A stretch of 43,114 bases of DNA, taken from positions 1-43,114 of the forward strand of contig CALBKW010000155.1 in NCBI GenBank assembly GCA_937895785.1. Reading direction: 5' to 3'. Shown piece by piece: positions 40,503 through 43,114 of this stretch (the stretch's first letter is position 1; every line of letters starts with the position of its first letter). The DNA comes from an uncultured Candidatus Melainabacteria bacterium (GTDB lineage: Bacteria > Cyanobacteriota > Vampirovibrionia > Gastranaerophilales > Gastranaerophilaceae). Under the pieces are notes generated by a model. That model did no database searches and was not told the DNA's origin. It was given only the letters and a program-made list of their open reading frames with translations. Both the position numbers and the translations under genes were made by a program.

Positions 40503-41402
40503 ATGCCAAAGTACACTTTTACATTTAAAAAAGACGATGTTTTTTTAGAATATGTCACAACAGATAAAGAATCAATGGAACGCCAATTTCAAATTTGGGT
40601 AACATGCGCCTCTGTATGGGCTTATAACCAAGAAAAAATTGAAAAAGGTTTAATGGCAGCTCCATTACCAAAGGCTGAAAAACCTGTTGTTACTGAGGTT
40701 GAAGAAAATAAACCTGCAGAAGAAAATATTGAAGAAACAATCCAAACACCAGAAATAATAGAAGAAGCAACTGAACTTATCATTGAAAACCCTGAACAAA
40801 ACGAAATTGACAGAGAATCTCAACGTATAATTCAGGAATATAAAGCCGAAATGGAAGCTGAAGCTCGCAAAAAAGAAAACGATGCGAAAAAAGAAGAATT
40901 TAAACACGGTGTAGAAGAAGTTGTAGCAAAAGAAGAAGCTGTAAAAGAAGAAATTTCTGAATTATATAGCAAACCTGCTACCATCAATGATATTCAGTTA
41001 ACTCAACCAGAAGAACCTGAACAAAAATTAGGCGAAAACAACGATTTTGATGCCTTTTTACAAAAATCTATGGCAAAACCTGTAACAAACGTTAGAGAAA
41101 AACAAGATGACAGATTTTTAAAAGTTATCAAGGTTAAGAATATTACAGAAAAACTAGACTATTTAATCGTTACAGCTTACTATTTATCTGAATTTGAACG
41201 TCTTGACAGATTTACATTAAAATTGGTAAATGCAAAATTAATGGAAAACATGCATGAAGTAATTGATAGCTCTGTATTACAAGAAGCTATTGACAAAGGG
41301 CTTGTTGAATGTTTACCAAATTACACAAATATTCCTTCAGCAATGGAATACAGACTTACTGAAGCTGGAGAAGAAGCATTTTTAAACGGAAGTAGCAAAT
41401 AA
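40503..41402 (+). CDS. Three-part protein: small N-terminal domain, acidic linker, winged-helix-like C-terminus, 299 aa
   Basis: Unrecognised family. Residues 1-36 form the same small domain as the 39-residue protein just upstream. Residues about 58-190 are Glu/Lys/Pro-rich and probably disordered or coiled coil. The last 90 residues (KLDYLIVTAYYLSEFERLDRF, KLMENMHEVIDSSVLQEAIDKGLVECLP, MEYRLTEAGEEAFLNG) look like a winged helix, with the final beta-wing typical of DNA-binding or protein-interaction modules. AGGA before the ATG. It is separated by three bases from mnmA and shares its transcript. A regulatory or adaptor role is a guess. Confidence 0.75.
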   Translation: MPKYTFTFKKDDVFLEYVTTDKESMERQFQIWVTCASVWAYNQEKIEKGLMAAPLPKAEKPVVTEVEENKPAEENIEETIQTPEIIEEATELIIENPEQNEIDRESQRIIQEYKAEMEAEARKKENDAKKEEFKHGVEEVVAKEEAVKEEISELYSKPATINDIQLTQPEEPEQKLGENNDFDAFLQKSMAKPVTNVREKQDDRFLKVIKVKNITEKLDYLIVTAYYLSEFERLDRFTLKLVNAKLMENMHEVIDSSVLQEAIDKGLVECLPNYTNIPSAMEYRLTEAGEEAFLNGSSK

Positions 41403-41405
41403 AAC

Positions 41406-42449
41406 ATGAAAAAAGTCGCAGTAGCAATGAGTGGTGGCGTAGATAGTAGTGTAACCGCATTATTATTAAAGCAACAAGGTTATGATGTTGTTGGAATTAC
41501 AGGCAAAATGACTAATTCAGAAGGTGCTGAACAAGTTTGTAAAAATGCTCAAGCCGTTGCTGATAAAATCGGAATACCATTGTATATACTAGATTTGAGC
41601 GATAAATTTAAAGAAAAAGTTATTGATTATTTTGATAAATCTTACTTAGAAAGCAAGACTCCAAACCCTTGCGCCATGTGCAATAAGAGGATTAAATGGG
41701 GCGAAATCTTCGATTACGCAATAAATACACTTGATTGTGATTACTTTGCAACTGGTCATTACGCTAACATCACCAAAATCGGTGATTATTACACAATGGC
41801 ACCAGCAAAAGACCCTCGAAAAGACCAATTATACTTCCTTTTCAGTCTAACTCAAGAACAGTTCTCAAAAACGTTGTTTCCACTTTATGAGTACGAAAAA
41901 TCACAAATTCGTCAGATTGCAGAAGAAAATGATTTACCTTCAAAATCGGCGAAAGATTCTCAAGACATCTGTTTTATCCAAAAACCGAAAACATTACGAG
42001 ATTATCTTTTTGAAACAATTGGCAAGAAAAAAGGCGATTTTATTGATATTGAAACTGGTAAAAAGCTTGGTGAACACTCTGGGTGCTATCAATACACAAT
42101 TGGACAACGTAAAGGGCTTGATATAGGCGGAACTCCAAACCCATTGTATGTGATAAAAATAGATTCAAATACAAACACAGTCTATGTTGGAGAAAAGAAA
42201 AATGCCTACAAATCAACATTAAAGCTAGAAAATGCACATAAAACATTCCCTTTTGAAGAAAATTCTTTTGATGTTATGACAAAAATCAGATATAATATGC
42301 CTTTTGTAAAAGCACATGTCGAATTATCAGATAATACGGCAGTTATGACATTTGAAGAACCTGTTTATTCTGTTACCCCAGGACAAGCGGCTGTTTGGTA
42401 TGATTTAGAACATGGCTATTTACTTGGCGGTGGTTGGATTGTAGAGTAA
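41406..42449 (+). CDS. mnmA: tRNA-specific 2-thiouridylase, 347 aa
   Basis: Adds sulfur to U34 of tRNA-Lys, -Glu and -Gln. N-terminal PP-loop AMSGGVDSSVTALLL; catalytic Cys89 in TPNPCAMCNKRIKWG; persulfide Cys189 in DSQDICFIQ; the ATGHYA segment; and C-terminal HSGCYQYTIGQRKGLDIGG and VTPGQAAVWY of the accessory domains. Length normal. It lacks its own Shine-Dalgarno and probably relies on translation of the upstream gene. Complements the mtaB modification at the neighbouring anticodon-loop position. Confidence 0.97.
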   Translation: MKKVAVAMSGGVDSSVTALLLKQQGYDVVGITGKMTNSEGAEQVCKNAQAVADKIGIPLYILDLSDKFKEKVIDYFDKSYLESKTPNPCAMCNKRIKWGEIFDYAINTLDCDYFATGHYANITKIGDYYTMAPAKDPRKDQLYFLFSLTQEQFSKTLFPLYEYEKSQIRQIAEENDLPSKSAKDSQDICFIQKPKTLRDYLFETIGKKKGDFIDIETGKKLGEHSGCYQYTIGQRKGLDIGGTPNPLYVIKIDSNTNTVYVGEKKNAYKSTLKLENAHKTFPFEENSFDVMTKIRYNMPFVKAHVELSDNTAVMTFEEPVYSVTPGQAAVWYDLEHGYLLGGGWIVE

Positions 42450-42485
42450 TTAAACTTATTAATGAGAAACCTATTAAATAACAAA

Positions 42486-42517
42486 ACGGTGGGGTGATTT
42501 TTCAATCACCCCACCGT
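42486..42517. terminator. Bidirectional hairpin terminator between mnmA and the GGGtGRT gene
   Basis: Fourteen-base-pair perfect stem ACGGTGGGGTGATT with loop TTTC. On the minus strand it is followed by TTTGTTATTT; on the plus strand the tail is AAAAGTTATTT. Convergent genes flank it. Confidence 0.75.
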
Positions 42518-42539
42518 AAAAGTTATTTAATTGCTAAGA

Positions 42540-43114
42540 CTATGCCATAGCTTTTGCAACTGCAACGGCACATGCAACTGTTGCGCCTACCATTGGGTTG
42601 TTACCCATACCGATTACACCCATCATTTCTACGTGAGCAGGAACTGAAGATGAACCAGCGAATTGAGCATCACCGTGCATTCTACCCATAGTATCTGTCA
42701 TACCATAAGAAGCTGGACCAGCAGCTACGTTATCTGGGTGAAGTGTTCTACCTGTACCACCACCTGAAGCTACTGAGAAGTATTTTCTACCATTTTCCCA
42801 GCACCATTTTTTGTAAGTACCAGCAACTGGGTGTTGGAAACGAGTTGGGTTAGTTGAGTTACCTGTAATAGAAACATCAACACCTTCTTTAATCATGATT
42901 GCAACACCTTCGTTTACATCATCAGCACCATAGCATCTTACTTGTGCTCTTTCGCCGTTTGAGAATGCTTTTTCGCTAACGATTTTTAATTCGCCAGTTT
43001 TGTAATCATATTCAGTTTCAACTGATGTAAAACCGTTGATTCTTGAGATGATGTAAGCTGCATCTTTACCTAAACCGTTTAAGATAACTCTTAAAGGTTC
43101 TTTTCTAACTTTGT
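42540..43114 (-). CDS. GGGtGRT-family protein, C-terminal 190 residues (runs off the right edge)
   Basis: The frame is open from the right edge to the stop at 42540; an internal ATG at 42896 is not its start. Upstream of that Met it continues GERAQVRCYGADDVNEGVAI and KEPLRVILNGLGKDAAYIIS. The family signature is ASGGGTGRTLHPDN, followed by AAGPASYGMTDTMGRMHGDA and MMGVIGMGNNPMVGATVACA. This family is uncharacterised and occurs in anaerobes; I recall it near iron-sulfur scaffold genes, which cannot be checked here. The missing N-terminus would be about 130-150 residues. Confidence 0.8.
   Translation of the reverse strand, partial: KVRKEPLRVILNGLGKDAAYIISRINGFTSVETEYDYKTGELKIVSEKAFSNGERAQVRCYGADDVNEGVAIMIKEGVDVSITGNSTNPTRFQHPVAGTYKKWCWENGRKYFSVASGGGTGRTLHPDNVAAGPASYGMTDTMGRMHGDAQFAGSSSVPAHVEMMGVIGMGNNPMVGATVACAVAVAKAMA

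Noticed and set aside
40665..40907. 80-residue minus-strand Phe-rich ORF
   Set aside because: Shadow of the Glu/Lys-rich linker in the protein at 40503.
42540..42896. 118-residue protein starting at the ATG at 42896
   Set aside because: The same frame is open upstream to the edge of the window with family-like sequence, so this Met is internal to a longer protein.
1..43114. CRISPR array, tRNA or rRNA genes, prophage or insertion sequence with transposase
   Set aside because: None seen: no regularly spaced direct repeats, no tRNA-like cloverleaf, no phage structural genes, and no transposase ORF. The small repeat family is the only mobile-looking DNA.

Overview
This window is a low-G+C (about one third by eye) bacterial chromosome segment, densely packed with short operons on both strands. 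The best taxonomic guess is a gut-type non-photosynthetic relative of cyanobacteria (Gastranaerophilales/Melainabacteria-like). The evidence is an LL-diaminopimelate aminotransferase, pilin-like proteins with an A-FTLAE cleavage site, a HydG hydrogenase maturase suggesting anaerobic life, a single flagellin, and uncharacterised secreted proteins with Lys-Lys signal peptides. This is inference from gene style; there is no rRNA in the window and I see no tRNA or CRISPR array.

Layout. 1-1155: the 5' part of proB with an upstream unknown gene. 1349-3308: a 51-residue basic protein, then a HipA-type kinase coupled to a HIRAN-domain protein (possible toxin-antitoxin or defence pair). 3322-8759: a secreted alpha/beta hydrolase, cdd, an exported coiled-coil protein, mtaB and a secreted vWA protein. 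8848-13570: methionine gamma-lyase-like protein, secreted parvulin, degenerate nucleotidyltransferase, hisS and hydG. 13567-16798 (minus): ruvB, yibE/F-like, bifunctional-nuclease-family gene and a pilin fragment whose 5' end is a repeat element. 17053-19874: dapL, a DUF2023-like gene and flagellin with a structured leader. 20055-23668: metX, yebC, thiL and an unknown gene. 23921-26950: a degenerate histidine kinase, a UgpC/MsmK-type ATPase and fabI. 27047-29939: a pilin-like protein with a small upstream ORF, and glmS. 30167-32705: a miniature FlhA-like protein, a sensor kinase and a TPR-like membrane protein. 32772-35540: an MFS remnant, then an opine dehydrogenase-MFS exporter pair. 35543-40159: a secreted repeat protein, short TspO, recJ and a C-terminal processing protease. 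40322-43114: a 39-residue protein and its larger paralogue, mnmA, and the C-terminal part of a GGGtGRT-family protein.

Most genes are housekeeping: amino acid, nucleotide and cell-wall precursor synthesis, tRNA modification, and DNA repair. The notable material sits between or beside them. At least eight genes place a TANNAT -10 hexamer exactly six bases before the start codon, which implies leaderless mRNAs. The flagellin leader carries GGA in two hairpin loops and in its Shine-Dalgarno, like CsrA-controlled flagellin mRNAs. There is a stand-alone FlhA cytoplasmic-domain protein, a sensor kinase that has lost all its catalytic boxes, a small repeat family with terminal inverted repeats that supplies the start of one pilin ORF, and a dehydrogenase/exporter pair that may make and export an opine-like compound.

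Convergent genes are commonly separated by long perfect hairpins that probably terminate both strands. Tandem genes are often coupled by TAATG stop/start overlaps.
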